This document shows positions 16,071 to 24,502 of a DNA stretch of 47,082 nt, piece after piece. Each line of letters opens with the position of its first letter. Position 1 is the first letter of the stretch. The notes below the pieces were generated by a model, which was not told the DNA's origin, did not search any database, and saw nothing but the letters and a program-made list of their open reading frames with translations. Origin of the DNA: Polyangium sp. 15x6 (GTDB taxonomy: Bacteria > Myxococcota_A > Polyangia > Polyangiales > Polyangiaceae); NCBI RefSeq assembly GCF_029960785.1, contig NZ_JASBQE010000092.1, positions 1 to 47,082 on the forward strand, read 5' to 3'. The translations under genes and the position numbers were made by a program.

Positions 16071-16790
16071 GTGACCAAGGCCGCCCGTCCTCCCCTCCCG
16101 CTGCCGAGCTCCACGCCCCTCGCGCCTCCCGACGGCTTCGAGGCGCGCCTCGTGGAGATCGGCGTTCGCCTCGACGCGCCCGTGCTCGCGACGCTCGGCG
16201 ACTACCTCGCGCGGCTGCTCGCGATGAACGAGCAGATGAACCTCACCGCCATCAAAGATCCGAGCGACGCCTGGGAAAAACACGCGCTCGACGCGCTCAC
16301 GCTCGTGCCCTTGCTCGGGGACGCATCCCCGGGATCGCGGCTCGTCGACGTCGGCTCGGGCGGCGGTTTGCCCGGCATTCCGATCGCGATCGCGCGGCCC
16401 GATCTCCTGGTCACGCTGGTCGAGGCGACGCAGAAAAAAGCGGCGTTTCTCTCGGCCGTCGTCGCCGCGCTGGGCCTGCCGAACGTTACTGTGCGCGCCG
16501 AGCGGGCCGAGCAGGTCGGGGCCGGGGAGCTTCGTGGGGTGTTCGACGTCGTGACCGCGCGCGCCGTGGCGCGATTGAACCTGCTCGTGCCGCTCACCGC
16601 GCCGCTCGCGAAGCCGGGCGGGCTCGTGCTGCTGGTGAAAGGGCAGCGCGCCGAGGAGGAGCTCGCGGAGGCCAAGCGCGTGCTCGCCGAGCAGGGGACG
16701 ACCCACGAAAAGACGGTCGCGACGCCGACGGGGCGGATCGTCGTGCTTCGACGAGGCGCGGGGGAGGCGCGGCGCAAGGCGAAGCGGTGA
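16071..16790 (+). CDS. rsmG: 16S rRNA (guanine527-N7)-methyltransferase
   Basis: A 239-aa RsmG/GidB enzyme, which methylates N7 of G527 in 16S rRNA using SAM. The signature segments are present: LLAMNEQMNLTAI (about 49-61), KHALDAL, the SAM motif DVGSGGGLPGIPIAIA (91-106), TQKKAAFL, and the late block VTARAVARLNLLVPLTAP. The C-terminus is basic (RRKAKR). The GTG at 16071 gives the normal length and avoids overlap with the divergent lipoprotein gene; there is no clear ribosome site. In many bacteria this gene is next to parA/parB or mnmG, but here it stands alone. Confidence 0.93.
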   Translation: MTKAARPPLPLPSSTPLAPPDGFEARLVEIGVRLDAPVLATLGDYLARLLAMNEQMNLTAIKDPSDAWEKHALDALTLVPLLGDASPGSRLVDVGSGGGLPGIPIAIARPDLLVTLVEATQKKAAFLSAVVAALGLPNVTVRAERAEQVGAGELRGVFDVVTARAVARLNLLVPLTAPLAKPGGLVLLVKGQRAEEELAEAKRVLAEQGTTHEKTVATPTGRIVVLRRGAGEARRKAKR

Positions 16791-16801
16791 GGGGAGGCGC
16801 C

Positions 16802-17602
16802 TCAGAATTCGAATGTCGATTGCACGATCGGATTGCCGTAGTCGTCGACGTTCGGCGGCCAGCCCCCCGTGCGGACCACGAGGTTCGGCGCGGCCTCGAA
16901 CACGCCTTGCCCGTGCGTGTGCCCGCAAAGCACGGTGATCCGTGTCGCTGGATGGTTTGCCGCGTACTCGGCGAGGACCTCGCCCGTCGAGACACACGTG
17001 AACCACGGGAGCCACTCCGGCGATGATTGCGCACCAGCGTACCAGCAGGCCTGGGGGAACGGCGGGACGTGCGTCAGGACGAACAGCTCTTCGGCGTCGG
17101 GCGCGCGGGCGAGCTTTTCACGCAGCACGCGGGCCTCATCGGCGCCGAGCTTTTGGAGCAGCTCGATCCGGCCGAAAGGATCCATGCGCACGTCGAAAAA
17201 ATCCGTGATCAGGTGCCAGTCGGAGAGCTGGATGGGTGAGTCGAGATCACCGCATCGCGCGTCGCCCCAGCCGTCGACGCCGAGCAAGACGACGCGGTCG
17301 TCGAGCCGCACCGGATCGACGCCGGGGAGCCAGGTCGCGAGCTTGGGGATACGCGTGACCTGCTCGCGGACGTGGCGAATGCTCGATCGGTAATAGTCGT
17401 GGTTCCCGAGCACGAAATACACCTTCGCGCCGGTCTGCGTCGCGATCTCGTCGACGAAATGCACGACCGAGTCGGACTCGGCGATGTCGCCCGAAAGGAG
17501 GACGATGTCCGGCGCTTCCGCCTCGATGGCCTCGTAAAACTGCCGGAGCGCTCGAGGGAGCGGGAAGTTCAAGTGGATGTCGGTGCACCACGTCGCGCGC
17601 AT
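16802..17602 (-). CDS. Metallophosphoesterase (calcineurin-like)
   Basis: A 266-aa phosphoesterase with all motifs of the dimetal superfamily: DIH (TDIHLN, residues 6-11), GD (LLSGDIAE, about 35-42), GNHDYY (about 66-71), the middle His in LTHVPPF, and GHTHGQG near the C-terminus. It is cytoplasmic with no signal peptide. The substrate could be a nucleotide or phosphoprotein. The start could be 17602 or 17617; neither has a clear ribosome site. It begins 40 bp after the response-regulator stop on the same strand, so it may be the last gene of the GTPase operon, though sequence alone does not show this. Confidence 0.87.
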   Translation of the reverse strand: MRATWCTDIHLNFPLPRALRQFYEAIEAEAPDIVLLSGDIAESDSVVHFVDEIATQTGAKVYFVLGNHDYYRSSIRHVREQVTRIPKLATWLPGVDPVRLDDRVVLLGVDGWGDARCGDLDSPIQLSDWHLITDFFDVRMDPFGRIELLQKLGADEARVLREKLARAPDAEELFVLTHVPPFPQACWYAGAQSSPEWLPWFTCVSTGEVLAEYAANHPATRITVLCGHTHGQGVFEAAPNLVVRTGGWPPNVDDYGNPIVQSTFEF

Positions 17603-17642
17603 GACGAGCGGAAGCATACCACGCCCGCGGCGCCCTCGTCGC

Positions 17643-18371
17643 TCACGCCGATCGGACGGAAAGGGTCGAGAGTTGCTCCTCGATCTGCGCGATCAACCAC
17701 CCGATGAAATCCTCTTTCCGCATGACACGCGAGACGTGGAGCCCCGACCAGATCGGGGAGCGGACCGCGGAGGTGTCGCAGCTCTGCACGACGACGGGCA
17801 GATCGCGCATGCGGGCGTCGCTCCGGATGGCGCGGACGAGCTCCACTCCGTTCATCACCGGCATGTGGATGTCCGTGATGACCAGCGCGACCGGGTGCGT
17901 CGCGAGCAAGGAAAGCGCGTCGCGACCATTCTCGGCCTCGAGCACCTGGAATTTTGGCTCCAGCACCGAGCGATACACGCTACGCAAAAACGAATCGTCC
18001 TCGACGAGCAAGATGGCCCCGCCCGTGGCCCCGCCGAGGACGCGCTCCACCACCGCCCGGAGCTCTCCCGCCGTGACCGGCTTCTCCACGTACCCCGAGA
18101 CGCCCTGGAGGATGGCCTCGGCCTCGCGCTTCACGACCGTGACGAACATCGTGGGGATGCCATGGCTCCGGAGGACGCGGTTGACGGCGAACCCGTCCAT
18201 TTCCGACATCAAGACGTCGACGATGGCGAGGTCCGGTCGCCACGTCGAGACGACCTTGACCGCGTCGCGACCGCTCGGGCTCATGCGCACCTCGTGCCCG
18301 ACGTCGGCGAGCGCGGTGGCCATCCAGAGCCTGGTTTCGTCGTCGTCGTCCACGATCAAAAGCTTCGCCAT
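17643..18371 (-). CDS. Response regulator with two receiver domains
   Basis: A 242-aa protein made of two REC domains and no output domain. REC1 (1-113) has the acidic pair in LIVDDDD, phospho-acceptor Asp52 (LAIVDVLMSEMDG) and Lys97 (YVEKPV). REC2 (118-235) has LLVEDDS, Asp167 (LVITDIHMPVMNG) and a less typical Lys region (VMRKEDF). Such stand-alone dual receivers work as phosphate sinks or protein-binding switches. It is 25 bp downstream of the histidine kinase gene and is presumably its partner. As no DNA-binding or enzyme domain is attached, its target is likely another protein, such as the GTPase or the OmpA-type membrane protein of the same operon. Confidence 0.9.
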   Translation of the reverse strand: MAKLLIVDDDDETRLWMATALADVGHEVRMSPSGRDAVKVVSTWRPDLAIVDVLMSEMDGFAVNRVLRSHGIPTMFVTVVKREAEAILQGVSGYVEKPVTAGELRAVVERVLGGATGGAILLVEDDSFLRSVYRSVLEPKFQVLEAENGRDALSLLATHPVALVITDIHMPVMNGVELVRAIRSDARMRDLPVVVQSCDTSAVRSPIWSGLHVSRVMRKEDFIGWLIAQIEEQLSTLSVRSA

Positions 18372-18396
18372 GGCCGGTCCTTCCTCGCTCTGTCCT

Positions 18397-19524
18397 TCAC
18401 GCCGCCAGGGTCCCTGTCGAGCTGGGGGGCTTGCGGAGGCGGAACCAGAACCGGGCGCCTCCCTCGGGAGGCGCGGCGTACCCGATCGAGCCGCCCCAGC
18501 GCTCGACGGTGATGCGGCAGAAGTAGAGCCCGAGCCCCGTGCCCGCCTCGGGCCCGATCCCCCGGCCGAAGCGCTGGAACAGGCGCGTCGCGAGCGAAGG
18601 TGGCACGCCGGGTCCCTCGTCCTCGACGCTCACCTCGACGCTCGTGTCCTCCTCGCGCACGCGGACGCGCACGTGGCCCCCGACCGGGCTGTGGCGGACC
18701 GCGTTGTCGAGCAGGTTCGCGAGGACCCGCAAGAGCCGCGGTTCGTCCGCGACGACGAGGCTCGGGAGCGGCGGCACGTCCCGCTCGATGCGCACGTTGC
18801 GGCCGCGCGCGGTGAGCTCGTGCTCGGCGACGACGCGGAGGATCCCGGCGCGTAGATCGGAGATCGCGGTCTCCTCGTGCGTGGTGTCGAGGTCGCCGTG
18901 CTCGGACGCGAACACGCTCAGGATCTCGCGGATCATCCGGCGCTGTCGGAGCGCCGCGTCGAGCGCGAGGGCGATCATGTCGCCGTCCTCGCCGGGCGGA
19001 TGTCGCTCGTCGAGGGACGAGAGCACGCCGAGGATCGTCTGGAGCGGGTTCGCGAGATCGTGGACGATGCAATGCATGAGGATGTCCTTCTGCTCGATCT
19101 CGCGGGCGAGCGCGTCATGGGTGATGCGCAGCTCGCGGGCGCGCTGCAGGACCAGGCGCCGCTCGTGGAAGAGCTCGTCGCAGCGGGTGATCACGAGCAG
19201 GCGGCAAGGGCCCACGAGGAGCGCGGTCGCCGCGAGAGGCAGCTCCTCGCCGCTTTCGGCGGTCTCGCACCAGAGGTCGGAGTCGAGCCGCGTCAGACCT
19301 CCGCTCTCTGCCTGCCAGACGGCCTCTGCCTCGGGCAGGAAGACGGAGAGGAACGGGAACATGCACTCCACGCGGATGGGCGTGTTCGCGCGGAGGACGC
19401 CCCGCAGCATGCGCGAATACCAGTCGGGCGCGCTTCCGCGTTGCAAGAACGTGCCGTCTGGCTGGCGTTCGAGGACGACCTTTTCGAGGGACGCGAGGAT
19501 CGAGCTGGCAATCGAGGTCTCCAT
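18397..19524 (-). CDS. Soluble sensor histidine kinase
   Basis: A 375-aa kinase without membrane segments. The N-terminal 120 residues form an unrecognised sensor region; DWYSRMLRGVLRANTPIRVE and a conserved-looking FPFLSVFLPEAEAVW stand out. A coiled region (120-148) leads to the H-box HDLANPLQ with His155. The ATPase has the N-box LANLLDNAVRHSP, G1 EDEGPGVP, F-box FQRFGRG and G2 GTGLGLYF. It lies 14 bp after the GTPase gene and 25 bp before the dual receiver, so kinase and receiver are a likely pair within a GTPase operon. The start at 19524 is fixed by this spacing. Confidence 0.9.
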   Translation of the reverse strand: METSIASSILASLEKVVLERQPDGTFLQRGSAPDWYSRMLRGVLRANTPIRVECMFPFLSVFLPEAEAVWQAESGGLTRLDSDLWCETAESGEELPLAATALLVGPCRLLVITRCDELFHERRLVLQRARELRITHDALAREIEQKDILMHCIVHDLANPLQTILGVLSSLDERHPPGEDGDMIALALDAALRQRRMIREILSVFASEHGDLDTTHEETAISDLRAGILRVVAEHELTARGRNVRIERDVPPLPSLVVADEPRLLRVLANLLDNAVRHSPVGGHVRVRVREEDTSVEVSVEDEGPGVPPSLATRLFQRFGRGIGPEAGTGLGLYFCRITVERWGGSIGYAAPPEGGARFWFRLRKPPSSTGTLAA

Positions 19525-19538
19525 GGCAGGCCTGCCCT

Positions 19539-20042
19539 TCAGCGCTGGAGCAGCGCGTGGCCGAGCGCGCGGAACGCTTCTTCGACGCCCGCGCCGGTCT
19601 TCGCGCTCGCCTCGAAGACGGAAAAACGCGCGGTGAGCTCCCGCTCGTAGGCGTCGTCGAGCTCCCAGAAGGCGCGCAGATCGGCCTTGTTCAGCACGAG
19701 GACACGAGGCACGTCGCCCACGACTTCCGCGGCGACGTGGTGGAGGGCGATCGCGGTCTCCACCGTGGCGCGGCGGGTCCCGTCGGCGACGAGCAGGTAG
19801 CCCGCGGCGCCGCGCAGGTACGAGAGGCGGACGCGCTGGAACTCGTCCTCGCCGCTGAGATCCCAGAGCACCAGGACGAGCTCGTGATCGCCGTAGGTGA
19901 GGTGCTTCGTCTCGATCTTCGTGCCGATCGTGGTCAGGTATTGATCCGAGAAGATGCTGCGGACGAAGCGCATGACGAGGCTCGTCTTGCCGACGCCCGT
20001 CGCGCCGAGCAGGCAAACCTTCCGCTTCTCCAGCGTGTTCAT
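19539..20042 (-). CDS. Ras/Rab-like small GTPase
   Basis: A 167-aa small GTPase with every Ras-fold motif: P-loop GATGVGKT (13-20), switch I Thr in TTIGTK (37-42), switch II DLSGEDEF (61-68), NKAD (118-121) and SAK (146-148). It resembles eukaryotic Rab/Ras more than the usual bacterial Era/Obg group. The position of Ras Gln61 is Glu65 here (DxxGE), so hydrolysis may depend on a partner protein. The start ATG at 20042 overlaps the stop of the OmpA-type gene by 4 bp (ATGA), and the kinase gene follows after 14 bp. It could be a polarity switch as MglA is in Myxococcus; no MglB-like gene is visible nearby. Confidence 0.92.
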   Translation of the reverse strand: MNTLEKRKVCLLGATGVGKTSLVMRFVRSIFSDQYLTTIGTKIETKHLTYGDHELVLVLWDLSGEDEFQRVRLSYLRGAAGYLLVADGTRRATVETAIALHHVAAEVVGDVPRVLVLNKADLRAFWELDDAYERELTARFSVFEASAKTGAGVEEAFRALGHALLQR

Positions 20043-21769
20043 GACCCCTCGCTCGCCGGCGAAAGGCGCACGTGGAAGGTCACCTTGCGCGCGGCCAGAT
20101 CCGCTTCGCCCACGCCCCGCACGGAGAGCCGATCCGAAGCGACGCCGCGCGCGTCGAGCTCGGCCGCCACGCTCGAAGCGCGCTCCTCGCTGAGGTGCTG
20201 GTATTTCTCGGGTGTGCCCGTCGCGTCGGCGTGCCCCACGATCTCGATCCGCGCGGAGAGGCCACCCCGCGGGGCGGCGTCGAGGAGCGCCTGCACGGCG
20301 CGCGCCGCGGCGTCGAGGCGGGCGCGCTCGGCAAGAAGCGGACTTGCCGAGCCGGGCGGGAACGAGATCTGGAGGCCCTCCAGCGTGGCCGCCGCGGCCC
20401 TCGCGGACGTGATCGCCTCGGCCTCGAAGAGGCGCGTGTCGTCGAGCGCCGTGACGCCTGGGAGGCTCGTGGCGAGCAGACGCGCCCGGTCGATCCACGC
20501 GCGCTCGGCGACGCCCGCGGCCACGAGCGTCCCTCCCGCGAGGCGCAGCGAGACGTCGGGCGGAGGCCGCAGCACCTGGAACGCGCGTCGCTCCGTGAGT
20601 GGAGGATCCAGCGAGTAAACCGGCTTGAAGCGCAGCTCGACGTCGGACGCGCGCAGGCCGTGGGGCGCGAGCAGGGCGGCGGGGTCCTGCGCGAGCGGAT
20701 CCCCGAGCCCTTCGACGAAGCGGCGTCCTCCGTCGCGCCCCGTCCGCGTGACCGTCAGGCCGGGCTCCTCGCCGAGCGCCTCCAAGTACGCGTCGAACCG
20801 CGCGTTTCGGTCGTGCACGACCTTCCACCCGATCCCGGCGCCGACCAGGGCGAGGACTGCGATCGCCGCGAGCGCGAGGGTGCCGCGGCGGCGGCTCTTC
20901 GGCTTCTGAATGCGCTCCTCGCGCATGCACCCGACGAGCGCGTCGCGGGTCGGCTCGAACGTGGCCACATCGCCTTTGAACTGCTCGAGCGGGGCCGCGT
21001 AGGTTCGGTGGATCTGCTCCAGCGTCTCGGCGAGTGATGCCTCCACGTCCTTCGTGGCGACGCCGCGGACGATGGCGACCAGCATGGCGCGTGGCCCGTG
21101 CTCGACGACGCCCGTGAGCCCACCGACGCAGAAGCGTGACAGGCCCGCCTCTTTTTCTTCGCGAAACGCGTCCCGCGCGAAATCGTCGATGGCCGCGAGC
21201 ATCGCCGACACCTGATCGGGATCCTCCGCCGCCACGTTCTCCGCCGCGACGTGCTGCAAGACGAGCCCACTCTCGCGATGCACCAGGAACACGTGCTCCA
21301 CCCGATAGGCGAGGTTGTGGAGCATCACGACCTCGACGAACGGCCGGCCGGTGCGGGCCGCCTCGATGCGCCAGCGCAGGCTCTCCAGCGTCATCGTCTG
21401 CTGCACCATGTCGTCGACCCGCTGGAGGAGCCCTTCGAGCGCGGCGCGGGCGGCCTTCCGGACGGCCGGGCCGATCGAGGGGAAGATGGCGTCCGCGAAG
21501 AGCTCCGGGTTTTTCCGGACGGTCTCGTGGATGCTCGACAGCATGAGCGGCTGCATCGCGGACGAGAGCTCCTCGCCGCGCTTCTGGCTCGCGACGGCGG
21601 CCTGGGGCAGCACCTCGCCGATGGCCTCGGCGAGGGCCTCGGGCGTCTCGAGCTTGTGTTCGAGGGACTTCAGCCGCTCCTGTTCGGGTTTCACGAGGAA
21701 CGGGCGCAGGTCGTCGAGGGTGTAGTCGTGTTCTCGCCGCCGCGCCCGCGCGCGCAGGCGGGCGCTCAT
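20039..21769 (-). CDS. Inner-membrane protein with C-terminal OmpA domain
   Basis: A 576-aa protein with one membrane helix at about 297-316, preceded by Lys/Arg residues (KPKSRRR), which puts residues 1-295 in the cytoplasm. The cytoplasmic part has a helical region and then a sheet-like stretch (PFVEVVMLHNLAYRVEHVFLVHRESGLVLQHV) that recalls sensor or Roadblock/longin-type folds. The periplasmic part has a domain at 325-440 and an OmpA/MotB peptidoglycan-binding domain at about 465-570 (EIVGHADATGTPEKYQHLSEERASSV); the usual Asn after Tyr is Gln. It overlaps both neighbours by ATGA junctions. It probably links the cell wall to the cytoplasmic GTPase. Confidence 0.85.
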   Translation of the reverse strand: MSARLRARARRREHDYTLDDLRPFLVKPEQERLKSLEHKLETPEALAEAIGEVLPQAAVASQKRGEELSSAMQPLMLSSIHETVRKNPELFADAIFPSIGPAVRKAARAALEGLLQRVDDMVQQTMTLESLRWRIEAARTGRPFVEVVMLHNLAYRVEHVFLVHRESGLVLQHVAAENVAAEDPDQVSAMLAAIDDFARDAFREEKEAGLSRFCVGGLTGVVEHGPRAMLVAIVRGVATKDVEASLAETLEQIHRTYAAPLEQFKGDVATFEPTRDALVGCMREERIQKPKSRRRGTLALAAIAVLALVGAGIGWKVVHDRNARFDAYLEALGEEPGLTVTRTGRDGGRRFVEGLGDPLAQDPAALLAPHGLRASDVELRFKPVYSLDPPLTERRAFQVLRPPPDVSLRLAGGTLVAAGVAERAWIDRARLLATSLPGVTALDDTRLFEAEAITSARAAAATLEGLQISFPPGSASPLLAERARLDAAARAVQALLDAAPRGGLSARIEIVGHADATGTPEKYQHLSEERASSVAAELDARGVASDRLSVRGVGEADLAARKVTFHVRLSPASEGS

Positions 21770-22332
21770 GACTGCTCGGCGCGAGGCTCCGGGGTGCGTG
21801 TGGCCTCGACAACCCCGCTCGCGGGGCCGCTGGCCTCCGAGGGCTCGCCGGTGTACAGGGCGAGCTCACGCTGGAGCGTGGACATGAGCTCGTCCCTGAG
21901 GGAGCGTGATTGCTCGACGAACCCCTTGGCTTCGTCGAGGATCTGTTGTCGGAAATCACGCTGCGCCCGGATCAGCCCGTCCTCGAGCTTCTTGATGCGC
22001 TGGTCGAGCTCGGCGACGGCGTCCCGCGCCTCGCGCGCGACGTTGTTCAGCGCGGCCATCTGGGCGGTGCGGTCGGATTCCCGCTGCGCGTTCTGCGCGT
22101 CCGTTTCGCGCTTCACGTGGGCTTCGAGCACGTCGATCATGCGCCTCGTATCGGCGCGGAGCTCTTCGCCCTGCGACGCGACCAGGCCCTCGATGCGGGC
22201 GATCTTTCGCTCGAAATCGCGAACGTAGGCGCCGAACAGGATCTCGCGCACCTGATCGAGGCTGTTCGCCGGTGACGGCGCGGCGTGCGTGGTCCCCCTG
22301 CTTTCGAGCTCGGCTCGTGCACTCGGGTTCAT
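21766..22332 (-). CDS. Coiled-coil protein, first gene of the GTPase operon
   Basis: A 188-aa, mostly helical protein of unknown family. Residues 25-50 (SLDQVREILFGAYVRDF...) form a compact block that looks conserved; residues about 45-155 are heptad-rich coiled coil (charged, few Pro or Gly); the tail is Pro/Glu-rich and probably disordered. There is no signal peptide or membrane helix. The start at 22332 has AGGGGA in front, and the upstream in-frame Met codons lack one. The stop overlaps the OmpA-type gene's start (ATGA at 21766-21769). It is likely a cytoplasmic adaptor or scaffold between the membrane protein and the GTPase. Confidence 0.8.
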   Translation of the reverse strand: MNPSARAELESRGTTHAAPSPANSLDQVREILFGAYVRDFERKIARIEGLVASQGEELRADTRRMIDVLEAHVKRETDAQNAQRESDRTAQMAALNNVAREARDAVAELDQRIKKLEDGLIRAQRDFRQQILDEAKGFVEQSRSLRDELMSTLQRELALYTGEPSEASGPASGVVEATRTPEPRAEQS

Positions 22333-22507
22333 GGCTCCCCTCGTCGTGGACGGCCTCTCGCGTGGATTTGGCCGCGAGCGTTCCGGGCCGCCTTGTCGTC
22401 CAGATGCGCTGGAATCCATAGGAAATGACTCCCTTGGCCGCAGCGGATCCATAAAGCGGTGGACGCTCATCGCCACCCCGCGGCGCCGTGCGCACCCGGC
22501 CGGCTGC

Positions 22508-24418
22508 TCAGAACTGCTGCTCGATCTCGATCAGCCGCTCCTCGAAATCCATCTTCTTGCGAGGGGCGGCGGGGCTCGGCGCGTGCGGCGCTTCCATTTG
22601 TTGCTTGCGCCGCACGTCGAACACGAGGGACGGCGGGTATTCGACCTGGTACGACACGCGGAACTCGCGCTCCTCGCGCGGCGCGAGCGTCACCTTGAAG
22701 CGAACGATCCCTCTCGCGTCCGGCTTCTCGTTCGGCGTGATCTTGACGTTGCTCACGCGAATGTCGCTGTTCTCCGAGACGGGGATACGCTCGGCGAGGA
22801 CCACCGTGACGGGGCGATCCGAGAGGTTCTTCGCTTTGCTCACGAACGAGAGCTGCATGCGATTTCGCGCATTGCGCTGGAGCGAGCTCTGGTGTTTGTC
22901 GAGCTCCCGCGTCAGCTTGACCTGGTCGGCGACGCTGAAGAAAACGGAAAAATCCTCGTCTTTCGCGACGAACTCGATGTCGGTCATGCCGAGGAACGCG
23001 CCGTCCTGGTACCGCGCGACGCTGCCGGGCAGGAGCGGCTGGCTCGTCTTGTTGGCCATCTCCAGGGTGATGGCGGCATTGAGGGATTCTTCCGGGGCGG
23101 CGATGATGTGGCGCTGGGCCTTGATGCGGCTCGAGCCGATGCGCAGCCGGATCGAACGACCGTCCGAGCGGACGATCGCCGGATCCTTCGCGATGAAATG
23201 CGCCGTCGTGCCGCGCGTCTGCAGGCCCTGGAAGATCTGCACCGTCTTGCTCTGCACGCGCTCGAGCAGCGCCAGGTTCGACGAATAGGATTGCTCGAAC
23301 TGCTCCACCTCGGAGATGCGCTGCGACGTCGCCTGGTTCATCCGGTTCCAGTGGCGGTTCTGCTCCTCGAATTTCTTCTGCGCGGAGCTGAACGACGTCA
23401 CCTGCCGCGTCACGCTCCGGGTGACCTCCTGGGTCTTGCCGAGCGCCAGCATTTCGAGCTCGGGGATGCGCTCGCTGTCGGAGGAGGATTGCGTGGAGAA
23501 CGAGAGCTCCGCGTGGCTCCAGTCTTCGCCCGTCGTCTGGGTGACCACGGCGAACGACGTGAGCTCCACCCAGTCGGGATCGGCCGCGCTCGCGCGCACC
23601 TCGTGCATCGGCTCCCACGTGGCGCCGGGCGTCGCGTACGTCAGCGTCAACGCCGCATTGCCGGCGGCGCTGCCTTGCACCGTCACGAGCACGGTCGTCT
23701 CTTCCAGCTTGGTCAGGCGGCGGAGCTCCTCGAGATTGCGGGCGCTCGCCTCCACGTCGGGGGCGAGCTGCTCGCGCGCGGCCTGCACCTCGCGCCGCGA
23801 CGCGCTCGTCTTGCGAAGCGCCCCGGAGACGAAATCGATCACTTGCCCGTACGTATCGACCTTGATGTCGCGGGTGACGGCGTCCCCTTCGAGCTTCTGC
23901 ACGGAAAACACCTTGATCGATTCGACGTGCTCTTGCTGCGCGTCCAGGATCGCGAGCTCGTCGTCGAGCGCTTGCAGCTTCCGGAGCAGCGCCTTGTGTT
24001 TTTCCTCGACCTTGCGAAACCCGTCATCGGTCGATCGTGCCAGAAAGCGCCGCTCGACGGCCACGTCCACGATCTTGCCGGCGCTCGTCGACGCCCGCAC
24101 GGAGCCTTCGTCGACCCAGCCGGGCAGCTTCTTGAAACGAAAGACCGTGGGCTCGGTCGTGAGCGCCACGGCGGCCTCGCGGCTCACGAGCGCCCGATCG
24201 GAGTACACGGTCACCTTCGTGATACGCGACGCCACGCCTCGGTCGGCGGGGTCCTCGGCCGTATCGGCGACGGTCGCCGCCAGGGCGAACAAGGGTGGCG
24301 TGCTCGGCGGCGGATTTTCCGCGCGTGGCGTCACGGGCGAGGGCGTACTCGTGCACCCGAGGGCCGCGGAGAACAGGAGGGAGAGGGCGATCCACTTCGA
24401 AGGGAGGGGCAGCGTCAT
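22508..24418 (-). CDS. MuiA-like (DUF4139) lipoprotein
   Basis: A 636-aa lipoprotein of the mucoidy-inhibitor MuiA group. The signal peptide ends at ALGC (Cys22) and a Pro-rich spacer follows. Residues about 60-125 (ITKVTVYSDRALVSREAAVAL) are the N-terminal DUF4140 part; about 130-170 is a coiled coil; the beta-sandwich DUF4139 part begins with LTLTYATPGATWEPMHEVRA and includes GEDWSHAELSFSTQ, ending with the typical LAPREEREFRVSYQVEYP. The role of this family is not well known. It may act at the outer membrane or periplasm. It is followed after 175 bp by the GTPase operon on the same strand, and a link is possible but unproved. Confidence 0.9.
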   Translation of the reverse strand: MTLPLPSKWIALSLLFSAALGCTSTPSPVTPRAENPPPSTPPLFALAATVADTAEDPADRGVASRITKVTVYSDRALVSREAAVALTTEPTVFRFKKLPGWVDEGSVRASTSAGKIVDVAVERRFLARSTDDGFRKVEEKHKALLRKLQALDDELAILDAQQEHVESIKVFSVQKLEGDAVTRDIKVDTYGQVIDFVSGALRKTSASRREVQAAREQLAPDVEASARNLEELRRLTKLEETTVLVTVQGSAAGNAALTLTYATPGATWEPMHEVRASAADPDWVELTSFAVVTQTTGEDWSHAELSFSTQSSSDSERIPELEMLALGKTQEVTRSVTRQVTSFSSAQKKFEEQNRHWNRMNQATSQRISEVEQFEQSYSSNLALLERVQSKTVQIFQGLQTRGTTAHFIAKDPAIVRSDGRSIRLRIGSSRIKAQRHIIAAPEESLNAAITLEMANKTSQPLLPGSVARYQDGAFLGMTDIEFVAKDEDFSVFFSVADQVKLTRELDKHQSSLQRNARNRMQLSFVSKAKNLSDRPVTVVLAERIPVSENSDIRVSNVKITPNEKPDARGIVRFKVTLAPREEREFRVSYQVEYPPSLVFDVRRKQQMEAPHAPSPAAPRKKMDFEERLIEIEQQF

Positions 24419-24502
24419 GGAGATCCCTACTGTACGAACGAGACGTGCCCAGGATCTATCCGAATGTGTGACCCGACCACCTGCACCGGCTACGATGCCG
24501 CC

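Noticed and set aside
19539-21959. An 806-codon frame joining the GTPase with upstream sequence
   Set aside because: The upstream part is a shadow of the OmpA-type gene. The ATG at 20042 overlapping the OmpA stop gives a normal-size GTPase.
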